A DNA stretch of 64,000 bases from an uncultured Ignavibacteriota bacterium (GCA_903900335.1 CAIUMP010000004.1:1-64000), one strand, 5' to 3'; positions 28,373 to 37,038 are shown, numbered from the stretch's first letter. Numbers and translations: made by a program. Notes: a model not told the origin generated them from the letters alone.

Positions 28373-28674
28373 CGTATCGGCTGATCGGTCCTGCAAAAAT
28401 AGAATACCGAGATTCGATTCTGTATTACCTTGAGGAAGCCGGAAGCCAGATAGCATCCGATTTCGACGAAGCGATTGAAGCCACGCTGGGATTGATTTGT
28501 GAAGCGCCGATTCTTGCAAAGCAAATTGTACCTGACATTCGGCAGCGATTTGTCGATGGATTTCCCTTCTCGATTATTTATGCGGTCGAAGATGATGAGG
28601 TAGTTGTACTCAGTGTCAAACACGACAGCCGCGCCGACGAGCACTGGCAGGCGCGACTGCAGAACCCCCAATAA
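28369..28674 (+). CDS. ParE/RelE family toxin
   Basis: 101 aa RelE/ParE-fold toxin. It has YRDSILYYLEEAGSQIASDF (helical hairpin), ILAKQIVPDIRQRFVDGFPF, and the characteristic C-terminal strand SIIYAVEDDEVVVLSVKHDS. ParE members poison gyrase and RelE members cleave mRNA; sequence alone does not decide which this is. It is coupled to the preceding antitoxin. A third copy of the COG2509 3' end begins two bases after its stop. Confidence 0.88.
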   Translation: MTYRLIGPAKIEYRDSILYYLEEAGSQIASDFDEAIEATLGLICEAPILAKQIVPDIRQRFVDGFPFSIIYAVEDDEVVVLSVKHDSRADEHWQARLQNPQ

Positions 28675-28675
28675 A

Positions 28676-28770
28676 CTGGAGCACCCACAGATCGCCAGAC
28701 TCTACCCCTGCGGCGAAGGCGGCGGCCTCTTCTCCGCCGCAACGGATGGGGAGAGGGTGGCGGGGAGGAT
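28676..28770 (+). pseudogene. copy 3 of the COG2509 3' end (gene fragment, internal deletion)
   Basis: Encodes EHPQIARLYPCGEGGGLFSA and onward to GRI; a 12-bp in-frame deletion removes four residues of the FAD motif. It extends further upstream than copy 2, starting at the codon matching Glu of EHPQIAGLYP. The track ORF 28604-28786 is this fragment in frame with toxin antisense-free sequence and is not a gene. Confidence 0.88.
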
Positions 28771-28814
28771 TACTATTCGAGCTTGACCATCCACGTCCAA
28801 CTGCGCTCGCTCTT

Positions 28815-28864
28815 GACCTGGTAGGATGGTAGGAATCTTTACCCTCATGCCATCCTACCAGGTC
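28815..28864 (-). repeat. REP-like palindrome, copy A (inverted orientation)
   Basis: Perfect 15-bp arms (gacctggtaggatgg / ccatcctaccaggtc) separated by 20 bases. The loop read on the minus strand contains catgagggta, shared with the other two copies. Confidence 0.85.
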
Positions 28865-29056
28865 TCATGGCTTCGATGGGTGTTGGACTGAAGTCGCTGA
28901 TACAATTGGACAAGTGCAAGTAGTGGGAAAATCGTCGACAATGCTACTATCTTCACTTTTGAGCTCACATTGGAACGACTATGACAAATCAACTACCATC
29001 ACCGTAAGCTATGTCTGAACAATGGTGAAGAATATTGGTGAGCCCTCTCCCGAGAG

Positions 29057-29084
29057 ATGGCTCCACAGAAATGGCTCCACAGAA
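29057..29084 (+). repeat. 14-bp tandem duplication
   Basis: atggctccacagaa occurs twice head to tail with no spacer. It is a local slippage-type duplication in non-coding sequence. Confidence 0.8.
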
Positions 29085-29147
29085 GAAGATTGTATTTCGA
29101 TTAAATTAACCATTTGACGAGTATACAGTTCGAACGGTAAGCTCCGC

Positions 29148-29193
29148 CCTGGTAGGATGGCATGTGGGTAGGGATATATACCATCCTGCCAGG
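29148..29193 (+). repeat. REP-like palindrome, copy B
   Basis: Arms cctggtaggatgg / ccatcctgccagg, 13 bp with one G-U-type mismatch. The loop catgtgggtagggatatata is related to those of copies A and C. Confidence 0.85.
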
Positions 29194-29265
29194 TTCATCC
29201 GGTACTCCACCGATGTGAATGGGCATCGTGCAAGTAACTCCGTTTTGCAGGTCTGTATAAGAAGT

Positions 29266-29307
29266 TGGCAGGATGGCATGAGGGTAGGGATACGTGCCAT
29301 CCTGCCA
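29266..29307 (+). repeat. REP-like palindrome, copy C
   Basis: Perfect 13-bp arms tggcaggatggca / tgccatcctgcca around tgagggtagggatacg. Same family as copies A and B. Confidence 0.85.
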
Positions 29308-29550
29308 GGTAGAGCAGTCAGTTTAGCGCAGTTTGAGTTATCATCGCCCGAATGCAAGTGGGATGAAACCCGTGGCAGCCTCACTGCATCGGACTGAGCG
29401 CTTCTCCCAGAATGGCTTTGAATGGGACTGCTTCCGACCGAGCCATTTGCTAATCATTATTCCATCGAACTTATGCCCAGAGTGACTCGTTTTCGCGGCC
29501 TCGTTAAACCTGGGAGCCCTTTTTATGAGGGCCGAATTGTTAGGATAATT

Positions 29551-30669
29551 ATGGGCCTGTTTTCGAAGTCATCTTCCTCTGTTTCGCAGTCCGACGTACT
29601 GGACGCGCTACGCACCGTCATCGACCCCGATATTCACCGCGATGTTGTCAGCCTTGGCATGATCAAGGATGTGATGATCGATGGGAAGACCGTGCATTTT
29701 ACATTCGAACTTACGACGCCGTCGTGTCCGATCAAGGGCGAGTTGGAGCGGCAGGCTACGCAGGCTGTCGAGGCGGTTGCCGGTGCGGGGAATGTGCATG
29801 TGAAGATGACCGCCCGTGTGCCGCAAGGTCCGCAGAATTCGTCCGGTGAGATTTTGCGCGGGGTGAAGAATACGATTGCGGTGGCCTCTGGTAAGGGCGG
29901 CGTGGGTAAGTCAACGGTGGCAGCGAATCTTGCGGTGCAGCTTGCCCGTGATGGCGCGAAAGTCGGGCTGCTGGACGCGGATATTTATGGTCCGAGCATT
30001 CCGCTGATGTTCGGACTGCAGAACGCCAAGCCCGCTGCCAAGCAAGTCACCGAGACGAAGGTGATGATGGTGCCGCTCGAAGCCGAGGGCATTAAGATCA
30101 TGTCGATCGGCTTTCTGGTCGATCCCGATACGGCGGTGGTCTGGCGTGGCCCGATGGCTTCCGGCGCGCTGAAGCAGTTCATCACCGATGTCGATTGGGG
30201 TGAGCTGGATTATCTGATTTTCGATCTTCCGCCCGGGACTGGTGATATTCAGCTTACGCTCGTGCAGTCGATTTCCCTGACCGGCGCGCTGATCGTTACG
30301 ACGCCGCAGGACATCGCGCTGGCGGATGCAACCAAGGGTATCCGGATGTTCGAGAAGGTGCATGTGCCGGTGCTCGGCATTGTTGAGAACATGAGCTATT
30401 TCATCTGCGGACATTGCGGCGAGCGCGAGGAAATATTTGCGCACGGCGGTGGACGTACTGCCGCAGCCAGTTTTGGTGTCCCCTTCTTAGGGGAGCTTCC
30501 GATCAACACCGCCATTCGCATTGGTTCGGATACGGGACACCCGATTGTGGCAACGGCACCGGATTCTCCGTCGGGCAAGGCCTTCTCGGAGATTGCTTCC
30601 GCGATGGCACGTCAGGTTTCGATTCTGTCATTCGCGCCGGATAATCAGATGGTGCAGATCGATATTTAG
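29551..30669 (+). CDS. mrp: Mrp/ApbC-type iron-sulfur carrier ATPase
   Basis: P-loop ATPase of the Mrp/NBP35 family that carries and delivers Fe-S clusters. The N-terminal ~90 residues form a MIP18/DUF59 domain (DALRTVIDPDIHRDVVSLGM). Then comes the deviant Walker A VASGKGGVGKSTVAANLA, LLDADIYGPSIP, DLPPGTGDIQLTL, and a CxxC cluster ligand pair in FICGHCGE. The track start at 29422 adds 43 unconserved residues. The ATG at 29551 is preceded by TTAGGA and matches the family, giving 372 aa. The nearby NifU C-terminal protein gene supports Fe-S assembly. Confidence 0.93.
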   Translation: MGLFSKSSSSVSQSDVLDALRTVIDPDIHRDVVSLGMIKDVMIDGKTVHFTFELTTPSCPIKGELERQATQAVEAVAGAGNVHVKMTARVPQGPQNSSGEILRGVKNTIAVASGKGGVGKSTVAANLAVQLARDGAKVGLLDADIYGPSIPLMFGLQNAKPAAKQVTETKVMMVPLEAEGIKIMSIGFLVDPDTAVVWRGPMASGALKQFITDVDWGELDYLIFDLPPGTGDIQLTLVQSISLTGALIVTTPQDIALADATKGIRMFEKVHVPVLGIVENMSYFICGHCGEREEIFAHGGGRTAAASFGVPFLGELPINTAIRIGSDTGHPIVATAPDSPSGKAFSEIASAMARQVSILSFAPDNQMVQIDI

Positions 30670-30683
30670 TATTTTTGTTAGCT

Positions 30684-30765
30684 GTCATTCCCGCGAAAAC
30701 GGGAATCCAGACCCCGATGGTCTAGCACTAATTGGAACCTGGATTCCCGCATCCGCGGGAATGAC
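30684..30765. repeat. MITE-like inverted repeat (tcattcccg family)
   Basis: Two 27-bp arms, gtcattcccgcgaaaacggg.. and ctggattcccgcatccgcgg.., are inverted with about three differences. Each arm can itself form a small hairpin. The pattern resembles the widespread 'GTCATTCCCGCG...GGGAATCCAG' dispersed repeats. A single arm recurs at 46261-46287. It sits between mrp and the nifU-like gene. Confidence 0.85.
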
Positions 30766-30813
30766 AAGATGAGGAATTTTGTCGCGTTCTTAGTTAAGTA
30801 GTCGGCTGAAGTC

Positions 30814-31140
30814 TTGGCAATCATCGCAGAAATATCGCGCAACGGGCAGAGCGCAGTTATCGAGGACATTGAGGTGCGCGTCCGTCGTGCGCTGGATCAT
30901 GTTCGGCCCTATCTGCATGTCGATGGCGGCAGCGTGGAACTTGTCCGGATCGACATGGAGTCGCACGTCGTGGAGGTCTGTCTTGTTGGTGCATGTAGGA
31001 CGTGTTCGATGGCTTCGATGACCTTACGTGCGGGTATAGAGCGAGCTATTTTGCATGATGCTCCGGAGATTCGCCGGGTCGAGGCCGTCTCCAGGCCGGA
31101 GATCGAGCAGCTTTATGAGCTTAAGTATCGGCACCACTAA
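30814..31140 (+). CDS. NifU C-terminal domain protein (Fe-S scaffold)
   Basis: 108 aa single NifU-C domain. VRRALDHVRPYLHVDGGSVELV is followed by the cluster-binding C-x2-C in VGACRTCSMASMTL. Such proteins (Nfu) hold and transfer Fe-S clusters. The start in the track is TTG at 30814; no in-frame ATG gives the full domain. It lies downstream of mrp, with the inverted-repeat element between them. Confidence 0.9.
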   Translation: MAIIAEISRNGQSAVIEDIEVRVRRALDHVRPYLHVDGGSVELVRIDMESHVVEVCLVGACRTCSMASMTLRAGIERAILHDAPEIRRVEAVSRPEIEQLYELKYRHH

Positions 31141-31175
31141 AGCGGTAATTTGAGCTTTTTTGCCAGTTGGTGTGT

Positions 31176-31183
31176 TATATTTG
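31176..31183 (+). promoter_or_regulatory. candidate Bacteroidota -7 box (TATATTTG)
   Basis: TATATTTG fits the TAnnTTTG -7 consensus of Bacteroidota sigma-A promoters and lies 73 bp before the clpS-like start. Two TTTG sequences upstream have spacings of 13 and 23, neither ideal, so this is tentative. Confidence 0.3.
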
Positions 31184-31256
31184 TGCTTCGAATCTTCAAC
31201 TCTGTTCTCGTAGAAGAATCGTCAGTCTTTCAATTCGTTAGAACCCAGGTTCAAAC

Positions 31257-31607
31257 ATGATCGTCGATCTCGCAACGCAGTTATGGCCCCGCACTTCTAC
31301 CCGCTTCGATACGGGCAGAATGTCAACCGTTGAAACCCTTCCCGAAATAGACTTCTTCGGCGAGACCGATACACTGCTCGGAGTTCTCTCTCGCGTGGTG
31401 CTCTATAACGACCATCATCATTCTTTTGATGAGGTGATTCATCAGGTAAGCAAAGCCACCGGCTGCTCACGCGATGAGGCCGAGGGAATTGCGTGGGAAG
31501 TTCACACACGCGGACACGCACTCGTGTTTGAAGGGGAGCTGATCGATTGCCTCAGCGTGAGTTCGGTGCTGGAAGAGATCGCACTGAATACACAGGTGAT
31601 GACCTGA
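31257..31607 (+). CDS. clpS: ClpS-like protease adaptor
   Basis: The domain from about residue 44 (RVVLYNDHHHSFDEVIHQVS) to the end matches ClpS, the adaptor that binds ClpA/ClpC N-domains and delivers N-degron substrates. The N-D pair and His in AWEVHTRGHALVFEG occupy the positions of the substrate-recognition residues. 116 aa from the ATG at 31257; an ATG at 31320 would remove an unconserved 21-residue extension. No clpA is visible in this window. The assignment is by pattern recognition. Confidence 0.8.
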   Translation: MIVDLATQLWPRTSTRFDTGRMSTVETLPEIDFFGETDTLLGVLSRVVLYNDHHHSFDEVIHQVSKATGCSRDEAEGIAWEVHTRGHALVFEGELIDCLSVSSVLEEIALNTQVMT

Positions 31608-31614
31608 GTCAGCC

Positions 31615-32421
31615 TCAGACCGATCCCGAAAGAGAATACGAGTAGGATTCTGTCTCGAATCCAAGCGAGCGATAGACCCGAATGGAGGAATTGTCCTTGT
31701 CGGTCACAATCACCTGCGTGTGATTTGGAAATTCTTCCAGACCAACAAGCGCCGATTCATAGATGAGCGTCGAAGCAATTCCCTTCCTTTGATGAGCAGG
31801 GATGACTGCGATTTCCTGATAGCGAAGAAGCCCATCGCCTTCGAATATTCCCAGGCTGCCTACAAGTTCTCCGGCGAGGAATGCGCCGTACCAATGTCCG
31901 CCACCTTTCGCGACCATTTCTTTGTACTGCTTATTCCTGCGCGATGCAAAGATGTGATAGTTGGGATTGTTGGCTTCGGCACCAAAACACGCGACGTCGA
32001 GCGCGAGCACTGCATCCCAATCTGAGTCCGAATCGTCGAGTTGCAGCACTTCGATCTCAGAGTTGTAGAAATTCGGTTGTTCCAATTCTCGTAGGGTGAG
32101 GACATCCATTGATCGGAACTTCCATCCGTCGGCTTCATACGCTTGAAGAGTGGAGGGATCGAGAGCAGGGCCATCCCAGAGCAACATTCGATGAGGCGTC
32201 AATTGATGGGGACCAATACACGTTGCATGAATCTCTCGCCAGTGTGCAACTCCCTCCGCTTGTGGTGGTCCATGCAGCACGAGCACATGCCCCCAGCGCC
32301 AGGCTGGGTTCGATGGTGTGGTGATAACATGAGCATCACCGATGTCCTCAACTCTGCTGAATTCTTCCCAGAAGATGAACTCTGATTGAAGGAAAAGTCC
32401 GGAAGGTCGCCATTCATTCAT
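31615..32421 (-). CDS. GNAT family N-acetyltransferase
   Basis: 268 aa. The C-terminal half carries the GNAT core: WYGAFLAGELVGSLGIF, acetyl-CoA motif A YQEIAVIPAHQRKGIASTLI, then DKDNSSIRVYRSLGFE. The N-terminal ~120 residues are an additional domain of unknown fold. It transfers acetyl from acetyl-CoA to an unknown amine. ATG start. Convergent with clpS and divergent from alaS. Confidence 0.88.
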   Translation of the reverse strand: MNEWRPSGLFLQSEFIFWEEFSRVEDIGDAHVITTPSNPAWRWGHVLVLHGPPQAEGVAHWREIHATCIGPHQLTPHRMLLWDGPALDPSTLQAYEADGWKFRSMDVLTLRELEQPNFYNSEIEVLQLDDSDSDWDAVLALDVACFGAEANNPNYHIFASRRNKQYKEMVAKGGGHWYGAFLAGELVGSLGIFEGDGLLRYQEIAVIPAHQRKGIASTLIYESALVGLEEFPNHTQVIVTDKDNSSIRVYRSLGFETESYSYSLSGSV

Positions 32422-32531
32422 GGGGCGATAAACGCGGAGATATTAAAGAATGGTGCTAATCTGAATTGGGAATGCGCAACCAAGAGAGCTATGATTGAAC
32501 ATTATGACCTCTTTGGTGTTCTTAGCACCCT

Positions 32532-35099
32532 ATGACTTCCAAAGAAATCCGCCAGAGCTTTATCGAGTTTTTCCGTGCGCGCGGCCATGAGATCGTGCCA
32601 AGCGCGCCAGTAATTCCCCATGGTGATAAGACGTTGCTCTTCACGAATGCCGGAATGAACCAGTTCAAGGATGTTTTCCTCGGTGAAGGCTCGCGCGCCT
32701 ATACTCGTGCCGCCGACACGCAGAAGGTCATCCGCGTTTCCGGCAAGCACAATGATCTCGAAGAGGTGGGGCATGACACCTACCATCACACCTTCTTCGA
32801 GATGCTGGGAAATTGGTCTTTCGGCGATTACTACAAGAAGGAAGCCATCGGCTGGGCGTGGGAGCTTCTGACCAAAGTGTGGGGGCTCGATAAATCCCGC
32901 CTCTATGCAACCTTCTACGACACCGACGAAGAGACCGCCGAGTTGTGGCGAACAGTCACGGACATAGACCATTCCCACATCCTCCGCTTCGGCGCGAAGG
33001 ATAACTTTTGGGAGATGGGCGAGACAGGCCCGTGCGGTCCTTGTTCGGAGATTCACTACGACCACACGCCAGACAAGAGCGGCGGCGCACTGGTGAACGC
33101 TGGTGTGCCTGAAGTCATCGAGATCTGGAATCTCGTCTTCATCCAGTACAATCGCGGTGCCGATGGCACGCTCACGGATTTGCCGATGAAGCATGTCGAT
33201 ACCGGGATGGGCTTCGAACGCGCGTGCGCCGTGCTGCAAGGTAAGCCTTCGAACTATGATACGGACGTATTCTCTCCCTATATCAACAGGGTTGCACAGC
33301 TTTCGAACAAGCGTTACGGAGAGTCCGACCGCGATGATATTGCTATGCGTGTTATCGCCGATCACGTTCGAACATTAACAGCGGCGATTGCCGATGGAGC
33401 GCTTCCAGGTAACGACGGTCGTGGCTACGTTCTGCGCCGCATTCTTCGTCGTGCTGCAAGATATGGTAGAAATCTTGGATTCAAAGAGCCTTTCTTGTTT
33501 GTGCTCTCGGGCGTTGTTGCCGAACAGATGGGTCACGTCTTCCCCGAGATGCGCGACAGACTCGACCTCGTGCAGAAAGTGATTCGCGCTGAGGAAGAGA
33601 GCTTTAATGTCACGCTCGATCGCGGACTCCAACTCTTCGAAGAGATCGCAATTCTAGCCGAAGGTTCTGAATCACCTACCATCTCGGGTGAGCACGCGTT
33701 CAAACTGTACGACACCTTTGGCTTCCCGATCGACCTCACGCAGGTTCTCGCACGCGAGCGTGGCCTTTCCGTCGAAATGGATCGCTTCGAAGCGCTTCTC
33801 CAAGAACAAAAGGATCGCTCGCTGCGCGTTCATGCTTCGAAAAAGCAAGTGATTACAGCGACAACGGAGCTATCTGATGTTGAGTCGTTATTCACCGGAT
33901 ACGAAGCATTCGAGGATACAGGGCGCACACTTGTCGTTGAAGGCAATACCGTTATTTTGAATCGCACGCCATTCTATGCTGAGTCCGGCGGACAAGTTTC
34001 AGACACGGGCGTTCTCATCATTGATGGCAACCCGCATCGTGTGAAGGATGTCCGCAAAGCCGGATCAGCAATTGCACATATTCTTGAAGAGGAGACCATC
34101 GTCGCTGGCGAAGGCGCAGTCACTCATGCCTCCATCGACAGGCCGCGCCGCATCGACATCATGCGCAATCACTCAGCGACGCATCTCATGCACTCCGCGC
34201 TTCGCAAAGTGCTGGGCGAGCATGTGCATCAGTCCGGTTCGCTTGTGACGGAGAATCACCTGCGCTTCGATTTCAGTCACTATCAAAAAGTGACGAACGA
34301 GGAGCTTCGCGAGATCGAAGCAATGGTCAACGAGAAGATTCGCGAGTCCATCCGGCTCATCCACCATCGCAACATCCCCTTCGATGAAGCGACCAAGATG
34401 GGCGCGCTCATGTTTTTCGGTGATAAGTATGGTGCGAAAGTGAACGTGGTTGATTTCGGCCCGTTCTCCCGCGAGTTCTGCGGTGGTACGCACATTGCAA
34501 ACACGGCGGAGATCGGGCTCTTCAAGTTCGTGAGCGAAGGCAGTATTGCGAGCGGCGTGCGGCGCGTGGAAGCGGTGACGGGCCGTGGTGTTGAGGGCTG
34601 GTTGCTTGAACAGGAAACGAAACACTCCGAACTCAGCCGTGAGTACGAAACGCTACAAACGGAAAAGCAACGATTAGAGAAAGAACTTACCAAACTCCGC
34701 CTCGAAGGCCGCCGTGAGGAAATGAAACGTCTCGTTGCTGCGTCGAAACCAATCGCGGGTACCAACGTCAACCTTATTACTGCTGAGATCGCCGTTCGGG
34801 ATGCCGACGAACTTAAATCGCTCGGCGAAATGATGCTCTCTGAGCTTAAGTCCGCCACTGTCGCCGTACTTGGCGCGAAGCTTGCAGATGATAAGGTGTC
34901 ACTGATGGCAATGGTGACCGATGATCTTATCAAAGAGAAGAAGATCCAGGCCGGTAAGCTTGTTGGTCGCGTTGCAGAGATCGTTGGTGGCAAAGGCGGC
35001 GGCAGGCCTCAGATCGCACAGGCCGGTGGGAAGTTACCCGAGCGGCTTGGCGAAGCACTAACAAGTGTTGAAGCCATCGTCAAAGAGGGTTTGGCCTAA
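32532..35099 (+). CDS. alaS: alanyl-tRNA synthetase
   Basis: Class II synthetase charging tRNA-Ala, 855 aa. N-terminal catalytic core: IRQSFIEFFRARGHEIVPSA, TLLFTNAGMNQFKDVFLG, TGPCGPCSEIHYD. The editing domain has zinc ligands in NHSATHLMHSALR (HxxxH) and EFCGGTHIANT (CxxxH). A coiled coil follows (about residues 690-730). The C-terminal DHHA1-like domain ends GGKGGGRPQIAQAGG. Full length and intact. ATG start at 32532. Confidence 0.97.
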   Translation: MTSKEIRQSFIEFFRARGHEIVPSAPVIPHGDKTLLFTNAGMNQFKDVFLGEGSRAYTRAADTQKVIRVSGKHNDLEEVGHDTYHHTFFEMLGNWSFGDYYKKEAIGWAWELLTKVWGLDKSRLYATFYDTDEETAELWRTVTDIDHSHILRFGAKDNFWEMGETGPCGPCSEIHYDHTPDKSGGALVNAGVPEVIEIWNLVFIQYNRGADGTLTDLPMKHVDTGMGFERACAVLQGKPSNYDTDVFSPYINRVAQLSNKRYGESDRDDIAMRVIADHVRTLTAAIADGALPGNDGRGYVLRRILRRAARYGRNLGFKEPFLFVLSGVVAEQMGHVFPEMRDRLDLVQKVIRAEEESFNVTLDRGLQLFEEIAILAEGSESPTISGEHAFKLYDTFGFPIDLTQVLARERGLSVEMDRFEALLQEQKDRSLRVHASKKQVITATTELSDVESLFTGYEAFEDTGRTLVVEGNTVILNRTPFYAESGGQVSDTGVLIIDGNPHRVKDVRKAGSAIAHILEEETIVAGEGAVTHASIDRPRRIDIMRNHSATHLMHSALRKVLGEHVHQSGSLVTENHLRFDFSHYQKVTNEELREIEAMVNEKIRESIRLIHHRNIPFDEATKMGALMFFGDKYGAKVNVVDFGPFSREFCGGTHIANTAEIGLFKFVSEGSIASGVRRVEAVTGRGVEGWLLEQETKHSELSREYETLQTEKQRLEKELTKLRLEGRREEMKRLVAASKPIAGTNVNLITAEIAVRDADELKSLGEMMLSELKSATVAVLGAKLADDKVSLMAMVTDDLIKEKKIQAGKLVGRVAEIVGGKGGGRPQIAQAGGKLPERLGEALTSVEAIVKEGLA

Positions 35100-35143
35100 T
35101 CGAATAACCCGCGGTCGTCGCAAGCGATGTGGAATGCTGATAA

Positions 35144-37024
35144 TTGTTTAGCGTGCTTAAGTATCTGAAAAATCTTTCCTTTGGTGATTGGTGCCAGGCG
35201 GTATCACCGTTTGGTGTCGTCCTACTTGCGCTCATGCTGCATACGGGCGCGCAGGGTGTCGTGCGAGGGCCGATGTCGCTCAAGAAGACGCTTGCAAGCG
35301 AGCCGTATGTGGATACTTCCGCGTACCCGATGCACCCGTCTTTCAAGGGGTGGAGCGGCGACACCTCGCGCGCACTCAACGCACTTCGCGCCGAGCTGAA
35401 CGAGATCTTTTCCGAGCGCGAATTTCGCAATGTTATTGCCAGTGCGAAAATCGTCTTCTTCGATACGAACAATTTCGTGCATGATGTTTATTCGCACAAC
35501 GCGAACGAAGCCATCATGCCGGCATCTGTTGAGAAGCTCTTCACATCCTCCTCAACGATCTGGGCTCTCGGTTCGAAGTATGCTTTCACGACAAAGATCG
35601 ACCTAGCGCCGGGTGCGTCCATCCAAGGCACGAAGGTGATCGGCAATGTCTATCTGCGACCCAGTGGCGATCCAACACTTCGCTCCTCCGATCTGGATCT
35701 TCTGACAGAGCAACTCCGCGCCAAAGGTATAACCGCTATCCAAGGCGATATCATCAGTGATCTTGATGGCGAAAGCAGCCTCAGCAGCGAGGCGAAGGCA
35801 TTCATTGCCGAACACGACGCACCGACACACGTGACGGTTCGCGATTCGATAGTTGGCGAAAATGGACTGATGGTCAGCGCCGATACTGCCGCCAACTCGG
35901 ACTCCAGCGCCGATGAAGAAGATGAGGATACACAGGCCGGTGCTCTTTCCATGTTCCCAAACTTTGCACTCGATAGAAACATCGTTACCGTTACGGTTAG
36001 TGCAGGTGTGACGAAAGGCTCACCTCTTAGCGTGAGAGTCTATCCTCCAATTTCGACGGTGGTCATTTCAAATCATGGATCATCCAGTGCACCTGCAGCC
36101 GTACGAGTCAAGAAGATTGGGCGCGGTCGTCACAAGCGAACAGTACGAACCGTTGTGCGCGGCACGATGACGCTCCATGTGAGTTCGACGGGCGAGCCGA
36201 TGGATCCGCAGCAGACCGTTTATATATCAGGTCAGCTTCCAGCGCGCCAGCAGCGTACCTACCGCTTCCCGTTGCGCAACGTACCGCTCGCAATGGCAGC
36301 AGTAATGAGGTGGCGGTTGCAGCAAGGTGGCATCGCTGTCTCAGGAAGACCCCGTGTGGAGCGGGCGTCCACGCCCGCTGTAGAACAGCCGTCCTCGGCT
36401 CTTCAAACCCTCGCATTAAAGCAGACAAGCCTGCTCGATCTTCTCGAACAAATGAATAAGCGGAGCGATAACTACCTCGCCGAGTGCATGTTCCACAAGC
36501 TCTCCTCGATCGTGCAAGTGGCCGCAACTGCGCCCGAGGAACGCGCACGCAAACTCATGCGCTCGTGGCTTCAGGTTTGTAACGTCGATGGCAACTCCTG
36601 CACATTCATTGATGGCTCCGGTTTATCGCATATGAATCGTACTTCTGCGCAATCCGTCGTAGATTTACTGACCGCAATTCGCCAGCAAGGAATGTTCGAA
36701 TTGTTCTCACACACGCTTTCCGTTGCTGGTTATGATGGTACGCTTCGACATAGAATGATTGGAACACCTGCCCAGTACAACGCTCATGGCAAGACAGGCA
36801 CTCTCAATGGCGTCACCGCACTTGCTGGTTACGTCCTCACGGCAGATGGACAGCTTGCAGCATATTTTATCACGATGCAGAAATTTCGCGGCGGTGCGGC
36901 CATTTACAAGCGCGATCAAAATGAGATCGTGGAGGCACTTGCAAGCTTTAAGTATGATGATTATGTGAAACCGATTCCGGTACCGGAACCGGGAGCTATC
37001 GGTAAAGTCGGGCGTTCAAAGTAA
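35144..37024 (+). CDS. dacB: D-alanyl-D-alanine carboxypeptidase/endopeptidase (PBP4 family)
   Basis: Periplasmic peptidoglycan hydrolase of peptidase family S13. N-terminal signal sequence (VSPFGVVLLALMLHTGAQG). Catalytic motifs: SxxK in MPASVEKLFTSS (S128/K131), SxN in MNKRSDNYLAECM, and KTG in AHGKTGTLNGV. 626 aa, longer than typical PBP4. An acidic insertion (SSADEEDEDTQ) and an in-frame palindromic element encoding VERASTPAVEQPSSA lie between the SxxK and SxN motifs. The start is TTG at 35144, with a GTG three codons later. It is 44 bp downstream of alaS. Confidence 0.92.
   Translation: MFSVLKYLKNLSFGDWCQAVSPFGVVLLALMLHTGAQGVVRGPMSLKKTLASEPYVDTSAYPMHPSFKGWSGDTSRALNALRAELNEIFSEREFRNVIASAKIVFFDTNNFVHDVYSHNANEAIMPASVEKLFTSSSTIWALGSKYAFTTKIDLAPGASIQGTKVIGNVYLRPSGDPTLRSSDLDLLTEQLRAKGITAIQGDIISDLDGESSLSSEAKAFIAEHDAPTHVTVRDSIVGENGLMVSADTAANSDSSADEEDEDTQAGALSMFPNFALDRNIVTVTVSAGVTKGSPLSVRVYPPISTVVISNHGSSSAPAAVRVKKIGRGRHKRTVRTVVRGTMTLHVSSTGEPMDPQQTVYISGQLPARQQRTYRFPLRNVPLAMAAVMRWRLQQGGIAVSGRPRVERASTPAVEQPSSALQTLALKQTSLLDLLEQMNKRSDNYLAECMFHKLSSIVQVAATAPEERARKLMRSWLQVCNVDGNSCTFIDGSGLSHMNRTSAQSVVDLLTAIRQQGMFELFSHTLSVAGYDGTLRHRMIGTPAQYNAHGKTGTLNGVTALAGYVLTADGQLAAYFITMQKFRGGAAIYKRDQNEIVEALASFKYDDYVKPIPVPEPGAIGKVGRSK
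36360..36400. repeat. palindromic repeat element inside dacB
   Basis: Two adjacent hairpins: agcgggcgt-cc-acgcccgct (9-bp arms, 36360-36379) and agccg-tcct-cggct (36387-36400). The reading frame stays open through both, adding a Pro/Ser/Val-rich loop to the enzyme. It resembles dispersed palindromic repeats that insert in frame in some bacteria. Confidence 0.7.
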
Positions 37025-37038
37025 CCGCCTAATCCGAT

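Larger units (their letters stand above)
28787..29550. other. repeat-rich non-coding region
   Basis: No credible gene is seen over ~760 bp. It holds three copies of an imperfect palindrome (28815, 29148, 29266) and a 14-bp tandem duplication at 29057. The 5' part of the track ORF at 29422 is upstream of the likely mrp start at 29551. Confidence 0.6.

Noticed and set aside
28604-28786. 60-aa ORF matching the COG2509 C-terminus
   Set aside because: It is the third copy of the gene's 3' end read from inside the toxin gene; too short to be functional.
29164-29397. 77-aa ORF in the repeat region
   Set aside because: It is made of two palindromic repeats and shows no protein features.
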